A stretch of DNA of 10,299 nt, taken from Desulfococcus sp. (GTDB taxonomy: Bacteria > Desulfobacterota > Desulfobacteria > Desulfobacterales > Desulfosalsimonadaceae). The DNA lies in contig JAHECJ010000037.1 of assembly GCA_024641805.1 (NCBI GenBank), positions 1 to 10,299 on the forward strand, in the 5' to 3' direction. Both the position numbers and the translations under genes were made by a program. Numbering within the stretch: the stretch's first letter is position 1; each line of letters starts with the position of its first letter. Below the pieces are notes generated by a model that was not told where the DNA came from, did no database searches, and saw only the letters and a list, made by a program, of their open reading frames with translations. Shown here in pieces: positions 1-5,310 of this stretch.

Positions 1-251
1 TGGAGCTGATTTTCAACCTCGGTGTGGCAGGAGAGGCATACCTTGCTGACTTCTTCGCCGGAAGTAAATTTTCTATTCAGGGCATCGATTTTTGAATGGT
101 CAATCGTTGTCCATTTTTCAGTATTGATCTGGCTCTGATCGGCCATCTTAAGGCCCGGCGCCTGTTCGGCATCATCCGCTGTCGCGGCTTGCCCCCATAA
201 CAGGGCAGTGGCGGCAAGGCAGATGATCAGATAATAAATAGTTTTTCGCAA
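1..251 (-). CDS. Octahaem tetrathionate-reductase-type cytochrome c, N-terminal part only
   Basis: Only the first 83 residues are in the window; the rest lies off the left edge. The start is a TTG (251-249), chosen because a GGGAG ribosome site lies 9 bases upstream and the nearby ATG runs straight into a stop. Residues 1-25 form a signal peptide (basic start, hydrophobic core, cleavage probably after ATA), so the product is periplasmic. One haem motif is visible, CLSCH at residues 72-76, preceded by a stretch (DHSKIDALNRKFTSGEEV) that resembles the N-terminus of the octahaem tetrathionate reductase (OTR) family as I remember it. OTR proteins reduce tetrathionate, and in vitro also nitrite and hydroxylamine. 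The family call rests on this short stretch; another multihaem cytochrome remains possible. It is read in the same direction as the sulfur operon but is separated from it by 294 bases and a hairpin. Confidence 0.65.
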   Translation of the reverse strand, partial: MRKTIYYLIICLAATALLWGQAATADDAEQAPGLKMADQSQINTEKWTTIDHSKIDALNRKFTSGEEVSKVCLSCHTEVENQL

Positions 252-281
252 TCTAATATACTCCCATGCTATTGTATTTAC

Positions 282-287
282 ATTATA
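282..287 (-). promoter_or_regulatory. Possible -10 box for the octahaem cytochrome gene
   Basis: A perfect TATAAT lies on the minus strand about 30 bases upstream of the TTG start. No good -35 hexamer sits 16-18 bases further upstream, so the promoter would need an activator or may not be real. The surrounding DNA is AT-rich, which makes chance matches likely. Confidence 0.25.
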
Positions 288-446
288 ATTCACTATAGTT
301 GACAGAAATCCATAAAATTCCGCAAAAGTGACATCAGACCTAAATTTTGAACCCCCAAATACGCTGTGTATTCCTGGCGTTAAAATTTTTTTCCGTCGTG
401 AACTTTAAAAAAAATTACAGGATTTCGTTCAAGACCTGAGGTTAAA

Positions 447-479
447 GGGATGCCGTATCCTTCATGGGCACGGCATCCC
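447..479 (-). terminator. Hairpin after the sulfur operon, probable terminator
   Basis: Two perfect 10-base inverted arms (GGGATGCCGT and ACGGCATCCC) are separated by 13 bases. The hairpin starts 66 bases after the stop codon of the monohaem cytochrome gene. On the minus-strand RNA it is followed only by UUUAACC, so the U-tract is weak; it may terminate partially or protect the 3' end. Apart from this hairpin and the -10 box at 282-287, the 252-545 gap shows no coding sequence. Confidence 0.55.
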
Positions 480-545
480 GAACCAATATTGAATCGGTAT
501 TTACAGTGCCAAATTACTTGCGTAATCCGATACGGTGGTTAACGA

Positions 546-878
546 TTACCCGCAGGTCGCCGGGGTGGGGGAGTCAAAAGCATGATTGTAAAGGTAACTC
601 AAAATATCTTGAAGTTCCTCGGCAGTCAGTTTTTTCCATTCATCAGCACACTGCAGGCGCTCGTATTTTTCAAACGCACGTTCCCACTGGTCCTGTGTCT
701 TGCTGTTGGGGCTCAGCGTCGGGGCAGTTCCTCCGTCAATGTGGCATGCCCGGCAGTTTTTCCGGTACAGGTATTTACCTTTTTTTTCGTTTCCGGCTTT
801 TTGTTCCGCCAGACTTGTGCCCACCATAACCAGCAAAAAGCAGATTAATGTCATTAGGATGACCATTTTTTTGTTCAT
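546..878 (-). CDS. Small periplasmic monohaem cytochrome c
   Basis: The product is 110 residues, with a signal peptide (residues 1-24, cleavage probably after SLA) and one haem-binding motif, CRACH at 42-46. It should carry electrons in the periplasm. There is no methionine after the haem motif, so the usual distal Met ligand of class I cytochromes is missing; the only other histidine is His99, near the C-terminus. Two further cysteines (Cys77, Cys109) could form a disulfide or bind sulfur. The C-terminal part (KLTAEELQDILSYLYNHAFD) resembles the last helix of class I cytochromes c. The start ATG has a strong GGAGGT site 5 bases upstream. It is the last gene of the sulfur operon, 34 bases after the DsrE-like gene. 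The partner is unknown; the octahaem cytochrome next door is a candidate. Confidence 0.85.
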   Translation of the reverse strand: MNKKMVILMTLICFLLVMVGTSLAEQKAGNEKKGKYLYRKNCRACHIDGGTAPTLSPNSKTQDQWERAFEKYERLQCADEWKKLTAEELQDILSYLYNHAFDSPTPATCG

Positions 879-912
879 TTTTGACCTCCAAATTTAGAAG
901 TTTCAGTTAATA

Positions 913-1218
913 TTAAAAAACGATAAATCGATCGCATTCGTTCATCATTTCGGCATTTCTGGCCTGGGTGGCAAAATCCTTGAAGCCGACGCCGGGGACT
1001 TCGCCGGAGAGACCGAATCCGCGGAAGCTCACGTCGCAGACAGACAGTTTGGCCTTACCCACCAGTTGCGCAAATTCAGGTTTCTGGGTGAGGTGGACGC
1101 CAAATCCGGTAAAAAAGATTTCAACCGTTTTCCCCTTGGCATGAGCCGCGTTTGTCAGGTTGATGACATGGTCAAGATGCTTGTTGGTCCCAACCATGAT
1201 GCCCAGTTTTTCACTCAT
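913..1218 (-). CDS. DsrE-like sulfur-relay protein with conserved-type cysteine
   Basis: The product is 101 residues. The N-terminal strand MSEKLGIMVGTN, the following helix, and FFTGFGVHL fit the DsrE/DsrF/TusD fold. These small cytosolic proteins carry persulfide sulfur on a cysteine. Cys61 (KLSVCDVS) sits where the active cysteine of DsrE lies in the family; Cys95 is a second one. An upstream in-frame GTG at 1254 would add 12 residues, but it overlaps the preceding small gene and has no better ribosome site. The ATG at 1218 has GAGG a few bases before it and begins the fold, so I chose it. The gene sits between the 58-residue DsrH-like gene and the cytochrome. By analogy with DsrEFH it would act as the sulfur-carrying subunit of a small complex (inference). 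Confidence 0.8.
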   Translation of the reverse strand: MSEKLGIMVGTNKHLDHVINLTNAAHAKGKTVEIFFTGFGVHLTQKPEFAQLVGKAKLSVCDVSFRGFGLSGEVPGVGFKDFATQARNAEMMNECDRFIVF

Positions 1219-1247
1219 GTTATCCTCTTTATTTTGGTTTGGTTTTT

Positions 1248-1424
1248 TTACCACCAGCTGATCACCTTATCGTGGGCGAAGATTTCATCCACAAGTCGTG
1301 ACCAGTCCAGATTGGGTTTAAATAATGGCTTGATCGTATTTTCATCCTCGTTATCAGTCAAGGCCTCGATTAGCCTTTCCACTGTTTCATCCGGTTCAGA
1401 CCGCAGCAGGTGCAGTATTTTCAT
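1248..1424 (-). CDS. 58-residue protein resembling a shortened DsrH/TusB
   Basis: This small gene codes for 58 residues, starting at an ATG with a strong AGGAGG site and ending at TAA. The start MKILHLLRSEPDETVERLIE resembles the opening of DsrH/TusB, which begins with LHxxxxSP followed by a helix. The end, LVDEIFAHDKVISWW, resembles the DsrH/TusB C-terminus, which runs into a terminal VxWL-type sequence. DsrH/TusB is usually about 95 residues, so the middle of the fold appears to be missing. The cysteine of DsrH is also absent. Its place between a DsrF-like and a DsrE-like gene supports the third-subunit reading. It could instead be an unrelated small protein with a chance resemblance. Coding status is well supported by the ribosome site, its fit between neighbours (22 and 29 base gaps) and protein-like composition. 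Confidence 0.75.
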   Translation of the reverse strand: MKILHLLRSEPDETVERLIEALTDNEDENTIKPLFKPNLDWSRLVDEIFAHDKVISWW

Positions 1425-1446
1425 TGTGTCGCCTCCTGTGACTTTT

Positions 1447-1734
1447 TTAAAAAGGAATGACCAGATCCGCTGCTCTCAACCGTTTAGCGGCTTCTTTCAG
1501 GGTTGTGTGTTTAAATCCGTATTTTTCGACGTTTGCCGAGTTGTTGGAAAATCGCTCACCTTCCATTTCATCGAGAAACTCCATGTTGTCATGATACGCT
1601 TCATCCATGTTCTCTATTTCGTGATTTAAAACAAACATTTGTATTTCCACGTTATCCAGAAGCGCCCCCAGGCTGACCCGCAGACCTTCATATTGTTGTT
1701 CGACATCCTTAATGACAACCGCAACTTTTTTCAT
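1447..1734 (-). CDS. DsrE/DsrF-family protein lacking cysteine
   Basis: The product is 95 residues. It opens with the strand MKKVAVVIKD, then EQQYEGLRVSLGALL and a second strand VEIQMFVLNHEI, and ends in LRAADLVIPF. This fits the DsrE/DsrF/TusCD fold of small cytosolic sulfur-relay proteins. It has no cysteine at all, so it cannot carry a persulfide itself and is probably a structural partner, as DsrF/TusC-type subunits are thought to be. The start has AGGA shortly upstream, and the gap to the TusA-like stop is only 8 bases, suggesting translational coupling. It is followed by the 58-residue DsrH-like gene and then the cysteine-bearing DsrE-like gene, giving an F-H-E order (assignment by resemblance). 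The acidic stretch between residues 40 and 62 is unusual for the family. Confidence 0.75.
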   Translation of the reverse strand: MKKVAVVIKDVEQQYEGLRVSLGALLDNVEIQMFVLNHEIENMDEAYHDNMEFLDEMEGERFSNNSANVEKYGFKHTTLKEAAKRLRAADLVIPF

Positions 1735-1742
1735 GGTGTATC

Positions 1743-1988
1743 CTACCCTTTTTTAATGAGATATCGGGTGTAGCCTTCCGGCAGGTCCGTCATATCCATC
1801 AGTTCGTTTCCGTTTTTTTTGCAGAAATCCGGAATGTCGTTTTTTGATCCCGGATCAGTTCCCCAGACTTCGATGATCTGGCCGGATGTCATTCCCTTTA
1901 ATGCTTTTTTGGCTTTGAGCATCGGCATGGGGCAGCTTAACCCCCTTGTGTCCAGTATCTGGTCGGGTTTTATATTCTCAGCGTTCAT
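1743..1988 (-). CDS. tusA: TusA-family sulfur carrier protein
   Basis: The product is 81 residues, the normal TusA length. The family signature is present: DTRGLSCPMPMLKAKKAL at residues 13-30, with Cys19 in the CPMP motif as the persulfide-carrying residue. The second half (GTDPGSKNDIPDFCKKNG) carries the usual DPGxxxDIxxxC block with Cys56. TusA proteins pass sulfane sulfur between proteins in the cytosol. Because it lies directly after a YeeE/YedE transporter gene (36 bases) and before the DsrE-type genes (8 bases), it is more likely an accessory TusA serving this transporter than the one used in tRNA thiolation. The start ATG has AAGGAG upstream. The symbol denotes family, not a proven role. 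Confidence 0.92.
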   Translation of the reverse strand: MNAENIKPDQILDTRGLSCPMPMLKAKKALKGMTSGQIIEVWGTDPGSKNDIPDFCKKNGNELMDMTDLPEGYTRYLIKKG

Positions 1989-2024
1989 AAACGTAGTCTC
2001 CTTAAACTTAAATCTTGGTTGTAA

Positions 2025-3215
2025 TTAAAAAATAACTAATTTTTCGGTTTTTTCATTCCAATTCGCAATCACTACCCATACCAGAGCGATCAGCACAAAT
2101 ACCGGGACCGTGAATTGCCAACCGACAACGTCGGGCAGCAGGTGGGGAGAACCGAGCTTGTTCTCCAGACCCAGTAACTTCAGAAGCATAAATGCTGCTG
2201 AATTCGTTACGGCAAATGTGACGAGGGTGACCATTAACTTGGTATGTCCTTCACCGGCCCGCCAAAGAGTGGAACTGGCGCATCCGCCGGCAAGAAGCAT
2301 TCCAATGCCGAATATGACACCTCCCAGCAGGCTGCCGATCCAGAAGGGGTGGTAAACATTCATCATGGGATCCTGGATATAGTTGAATTTGATCATGGCG
2401 GTGAAAAGGCCGTAAATAATCAGGCTGATAGAAACCGCCCGAACCATCTCCGCCTCTCCTGTCATAAACGGTTCACGAAATGCACGGACAAAGCAGAACC
2501 TGGACCGGTGCATGATCAGGCCAATGAGAAAGCCGAAAAAAAGGAGCCCGCCAATGACTGTCTGGTCGAACTTGGCATATATATAGAAACAGACAATGAC
2601 TGCGACTATGATGACTGCTCCGACATACGGTTTAATTTTTTCCCAGTCGATCCCGCCGGTTTTTGGCATCTTCGGTGCCGGCGGCTGTTGTTGCGGCAGG
2701 TGCTCCATTTCCCAAAGCAGGTATTTCAGTCCGATAAAGGCGCCGATCCCCAGTCCGACCATCATGGCGTATCCGCCGATATCCAGCATGGCAGCCGCGG
2801 AAAAAAATCCGCCCACGTTGCAGCCCTTTGCAAGGGCTGCACCGCTTCCCATCAAAATACCGCCAACGATGCCCTTGATATACTCGAGTCGTGGGGCGCG
2901 GCGGAATTTAAACTGACGGCTTAAAAGGGCAGATGACAGGGCGCCGATCAGGATGCCAAAGTTGGACATTGAAAGATGATGCAGCCAAGGGACGGTATCG
3001 GGTTTTTCTTTTGCCGCATGCACGAGATAGAATAACCAATCTCCCCAGTTGTGGTAACCGCCGGCGATGCCCCATGTATAATCCCACAGGAATATCATCA
3101 ATGCTACAATGGAGATCAGGATACCCCCCAGCCAGCTAGGCCACTTTTTGGTAAAGACCAGGGCATATCCGTCACTGACCTGTTCCTTGATTGAAGAAAA
3201 AAAAGTACTGCTCAT
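2025..3215 (-). CDS. YeeE/YedE family (TsuA-like) sulfur-compound transporter
   Basis: This is a 396-residue inner-membrane protein with about nine or ten hydrophobic segments and two related halves. Each half carries the family's glycine-cysteine signature: ALAKGCNVGG with Cys132, and LLAGGCASSTLWRAGEG with Cys312. A third cysteine lies in RSRFCFVRAFREPF at Cys241. In the characterised thiosulfate transporter TsuA, three cysteines in the pore relay thiosulfate by transient S-H-S contacts, and three equivalents appear to be present here. Known relatives move thiosulfate or other sulfur species inward and are often paired with a TusA-like protein, as here. The start ATG has AGGAGT 10 bases upstream. 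The gene lies 67 bases after the outer-membrane protein gene with no clear terminator between. The exact substrate cannot be read from the sequence. Confidence 0.9.
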   Translation of the reverse strand: MSSTFFSSIKEQVSDGYALVFTKKWPSWLGGILISIVALMIFLWDYTWGIAGGYHNWGDWLFYLVHAAKEKPDTVPWLHHLSMSNFGILIGALSSALLSRQFKFRRAPRLEYIKGIVGGILMGSGAALAKGCNVGGFFSAAAMLDIGGYAMMVGLGIGAFIGLKYLLWEMEHLPQQQPPAPKMPKTGGIDWEKIKPYVGAVIIVAVIVCFYIYAKFDQTVIGGLLFFGFLIGLIMHRSRFCFVRAFREPFMTGEAEMVRAVSISLIIYGLFTAMIKFNYIQDPMMNVYHPFWIGSLLGGVIFGIGMLLAGGCASSTLWRAGEGHTKLMVTLVTFAVTNSAAFMLLKLLGLENKLGSPHLLPDVVGWQFTVPVFVLIALVWVVIANWNEKTEKLVIF

Positions 3216-3235
3216 GTTTTCATTGACTCCTGATT

Positions 3236-3275
3236 ACGCTTATCCGGCAAGGTTAAACAACCGCCTGTCAGTCTT
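3236..3275 (-). other. Small stem-loop between porin and transporter genes
   Basis: Within this 67-base gap, GGC-GGTT and AACC-TT-GCC can pair around a four-base loop, giving about seven base pairs with a two-base bulge. No U-tract follows, so it is not a standard terminator. It could mark an RNA processing point that lets the porin be made at a different level from the transporter, or it could be chance. Confidence 0.2.
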
Positions 3276-3282
3276 TACGTTA

Positions 3283-4995
3283 TTAATACCTGAATGTGAC
3301 AGATGCATAATAATTCCATACTTTATCAGCAACGGGGTTCAACGCGTCCAAAGAGGTGATGCTGCTGATTTTCACAGGTTCTCCAAGCGGGTTGCCGCTT
3401 CCGGAATATTCATAATCATAGTATTGGGTGCCGAACTTGGCAAAGAAATTATGGCTGTAAATCGGTTGGATATAATATGCTTCGTAGACTTCACCCCGGA
3501 CAGCCAGTTTGCTGCCAATCAGGGAATCTTCAGCGCCTGTGAAGTTAAACCAGTATTTGGAACCCCAGTTGTATTCAAAACCAAGTCTGGCTTTAAGCGG
3601 CATGGGAAGAATGGTTCCGGCATAAACACTGTAACCATCTCTGTCTTTTAGGTTGCCGTTTGAGGAGAGCAAACCCATCCCCATGATTTCGTAAAAGGGG
3701 TTTTTTGAAACCTGTGAAGGGTTTGTGTGGGACCAGGACCCGTTGACAAACCAGTCGATCCCTTCGTTCTCGTTTTCGGTGTCCAAGTCGATGTTTGAGC
3801 TCAGCAGCAGGGTCGCGGCGTCCCAATCACCGATATTTGTGCTGGGTTCCATGCGGGTGATGAACCCGCCGGTATTCTGATTAAAAGCGTATGTCCCGTC
3901 AGGATTTCTGGAAACGATAAACGGCATGACTGTCAGGCCTGTAAAACCGTCGGTGATGTCCCATGCATGGGCGTAGTTAACCATCATCCGGGTGTCTCCG
4001 TTATTAAAGAGGTCTGAGATAATTCCGAACAGATGGACATCGGTCAGGTCAGACCCGTTATATCCGAGGGTGGTTGAGTTTCCGTAGTCATTTTCAAAGC
4101 CGACCCCGTAGCAGAACTTAAACGAGGCACCCGGAATCCCGATGGCATCGCCGAAGTTAAACCCCAGTGAGGCACCGTCAAACTGCCAGTTGATGATCGA
4201 TCCCAACGGCGAGCCGCCGACCAGATCGTAATTTCCGTATTCAAGGGGCGGGCCGTCGGTGGACGGTCGCCTTCCAAGGGAGAAGTGCCAGTGTACATCG
4301 TCGCCGATATCGTTTTTGTAAACAAAGTAAGCCCGTTCCAGGCGGATAGTATCCCCGTGGGGCAGGCTGGAAGTGGTGCCGTCAAAAGTAACATCGCCGA
4401 GGCTGCCCTGGTTGAATTTTACCCCGGTGCTGTCCCCGAACACTTTATAGGCGGCAAGGCGGCCGTTGAAATTGACGTGGGGGTTCAGGTCGGCCTTCAT
4501 GTTCAGCCGGAATCGGTTGGTATAGATAACATTGTTGTCGGCATCGTATTTCTCTACCTGAGGAACCATGTCATAGGCTTTCATGCCGGCAATGGCTGCC
4601 TGCATCTGTTGCAGGGTGGCGCCGTTAAATCCGCCGTTCATGGTGCCGTCATACGGCATAAAAAATTTGCCGACCAGTTGCGCCGGAGCCCTTTGCATAT
4701 CATTATAATGGATGGAATCCGCTTCCGTACGAAAATCCATGTCGAATGAAACCTTGTCGCTGACGGTGTGCATTTCGGTCTTGTCCACCCGTTTGGACAG
4801 GTCGTCAATGTCATCCTCGTGCCATGAACTCTTCTTTTCCAGTTTTTCGATTTTTTCCTGAAGCGTTTTTACTTCCTGTTTGAGATCGTCAACATCACTT
4901 GACGCAACCGCGGGAAGCGGCAGGATAATGGCTAAAAGAAAAACGAGTCCGCAACAATAAGATAAAACCTTAAATGTTGGGTTTAAACGGTGCAT
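3283..4995 (-). CDS. Outer-membrane beta-barrel protein with N-terminal coiled coil (DUF3373-like)
   Basis: The product is 570 residues. Residues 1-31 form a signal peptide (cleavage probably after AVA). Residues 34-72 are a charged heptad-like coiled coil (LKQEVKTLQEKIEKLEKK). The rest has the alternating, aromatic-rich, glycine/asparagine-rich pattern of a beta-barrel and ends in ASVTFRY, with the terminal aromatic residue typical of outer-membrane proteins. The stretch SDKVSFDMDFRTEADSIHY after the coiled coil matches my recollection of DUF3373 proteins, common in Geobacter and sulfate reducers. I infer a porin role for small anions; no transport assay supports it. AGGAGG lies 6 bases before the ATG. 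It is the first gene of the operon, directly downstream of the sigma-54-type promoter at 5079-5094. A glycine-rich segment at residues 116-125 may form a surface loop. Confidence 0.85.
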   Translation of the reverse strand: MHRLNPTFKVLSYCCGLVFLLAIILPLPAVASSDVDDLKQEVKTLQEKIEKLEKKSSWHEDDIDDLSKRVDKTEMHTVSDKVSFDMDFRTEADSIHYNDMQRAPAQLVGKFFMPYDGTMNGGFNGATLQQMQAAIAGMKAYDMVPQVEKYDADNNVIYTNRFRLNMKADLNPHVNFNGRLAAYKVFGDSTGVKFNQGSLGDVTFDGTTSSLPHGDTIRLERAYFVYKNDIGDDVHWHFSLGRRPSTDGPPLEYGNYDLVGGSPLGSIINWQFDGASLGFNFGDAIGIPGASFKFCYGVGFENDYGNSTTLGYNGSDLTDVHLFGIISDLFNNGDTRMMVNYAHAWDITDGFTGLTVMPFIVSRNPDGTYAFNQNTGGFITRMEPSTNIGDWDAATLLLSSNIDLDTENENEGIDWFVNGSWSHTNPSQVSKNPFYEIMGMGLLSSNGNLKDRDGYSVYAGTILPMPLKARLGFEYNWGSKYWFNFTGAEDSLIGSKLAVRGEVYEAYYIQPIYSHNFFAKFGTQYYDYEYSGSGNPLGEPVKISSITSLDALNPVADKVWNYYASVTFRY

Positions 4996-5078
4996 AATTT
5001 ACCTCCTGTGTTATGATTAAAAAAATTTAAACAACTATATGGCATCGTGTTCATCTGAATTGATATTATGTCTCTTAA

Positions 5079-5094
5079 TGCAATGATTATGCCA
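5079..5094 (-). promoter_or_regulatory. Sigma-54 -24/-12 promoter of the sulfur operon
   Basis: Read on the minus strand the site is TGGCAT-AATCA-TTGCA. The GG and GC pairs are separated by exactly 10 bases, as sigma-54 RNA polymerase requires, and it differs from TGGCAC-N5-TTGCA at one position. Transcription should start near 5068, giving a leader of about 70 bases before the porin ATG. An activator of the right type is encoded divergently, 216 bases away. Confidence 0.85.
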
Positions 5095-5111
5095 CATAGA
5101 TATTTATATTG

Positions 5112-5124
5112 TAACCTATTGAAT
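5112..5124 (-). promoter_or_regulatory. Possible IHF-binding site
   Basis: On the minus strand ATTCAATAGGTTA fits the IHF consensus WATCAANNNNTTR with one mismatch. It lies about 50 bases upstream of the predicted start and between promoter and activator sites, the place where IHF bends DNA in many sigma-54 promoters. The AT-rich background makes chance matches likely. Confidence 0.35.
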
Positions 5125-5173
5125 TTGAATTATATAAAATCAGGATCGACAATAAATGAATTTACCAGTGGTA

Positions 5174-5186
5174 TTAACCCTGTTAA
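5174..5186. promoter_or_regulatory. Degenerate third activator-like palindrome
   Basis: TTAACCCTGTTAA keeps the right half-site TGTTAA and most of the left half of the two perfect palindromes at 5242 and 5263, but is one base shorter. It may be a weak site for the same protein or a remnant. Confidence 0.3.
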
Positions 5187-5241
5187 GTTAATATTCAAAT
5201 AAACTTCAAATCTATTGCATTTCCAGTGGGCGCGCCTTATG

Positions 5242-5255
5242 TTAACAGGTGTTAA
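5242..5255. promoter_or_regulatory. Activator-binding palindrome 1 (upstream activating sequence)
   Basis: TTAACA-GG-TGTTAA is a perfect inverted repeat with a two-base centre. It lies about 150 bases upstream of the -24 element of the leftward promoter and 55 bases before the activator start codon. It is the probable site for the Fis-type helix-turn-helix of the neighbouring activator (inference). Confidence 0.75.
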
Positions 5256-5262
5256 TATATGG

Positions 5263-5276
5263 TTAACATCTGTTAA
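5263..5276. promoter_or_regulatory. Activator-binding palindrome 2 (upstream activating sequence)
   Basis: TTAACA-TC-TGTTAA has the same arms as palindrome 1 with a different two-base centre. The two centres are 21 bp apart, two helical turns, so two activator dimers would bind on the same face of the DNA. That is the usual way to seed hexamer assembly of an AAA+ activator. Confidence 0.75.
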
Positions 5277-5310
5277 AATATTGGTTGAATGAATTTATAG
5301 GAGATAAAGA

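Larger units (their letters stand above)
4996..5310. other. Divergent control region between porin operon and sigma-54 activator
   Basis: This 315-base AT-rich gap has no coding sequence. It holds the -24/-12 promoter for the leftward operon, a possible IHF site, and three palindromic sites listed separately. For the rightward activator gene, a weak sigma-70 match is possible: TTGCAT at 5215-5220 and TATGTT at 5238-5243 with a 17-base spacer. Its -10 would touch the first palindrome, so the activator could repress its own gene there (inference). The activator ATG at 5311 is preceded by GGAGA. Confidence 0.6.

Noticed and set aside
299..304. Perfect TTGACA on the plus strand
   Set aside because: No -10 box at 16-18 bases and no plus-strand gene downstream.
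464..829. 121-residue plus-strand open frame, partly with the frames at 582-848 and 700-897
   Set aside because: Antisense to the monohaem cytochrome gene, which has a signal peptide, haem motif and strong ribosome site; the plus-strand product has no recognisable features.
1219..1254. GTG start adding 12 residues to the DsrE-like protein
   Set aside because: It overlaps the end of the 58-residue gene, and the added residues are not part of the fold; the ATG at 1218 has a ribosome site.
1066..1629. 187-residue plus-strand open frame
   Set aside because: It runs antisense through three well-supported small genes with ribosome sites and family resemblance.
2244..2924. 226-residue plus-strand open frame
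   Set aside because: Antisense shadow of the YeeE/YedE transporter; the composition (rich in His, Lys, Asp) is typical of reversed membrane-protein codons.
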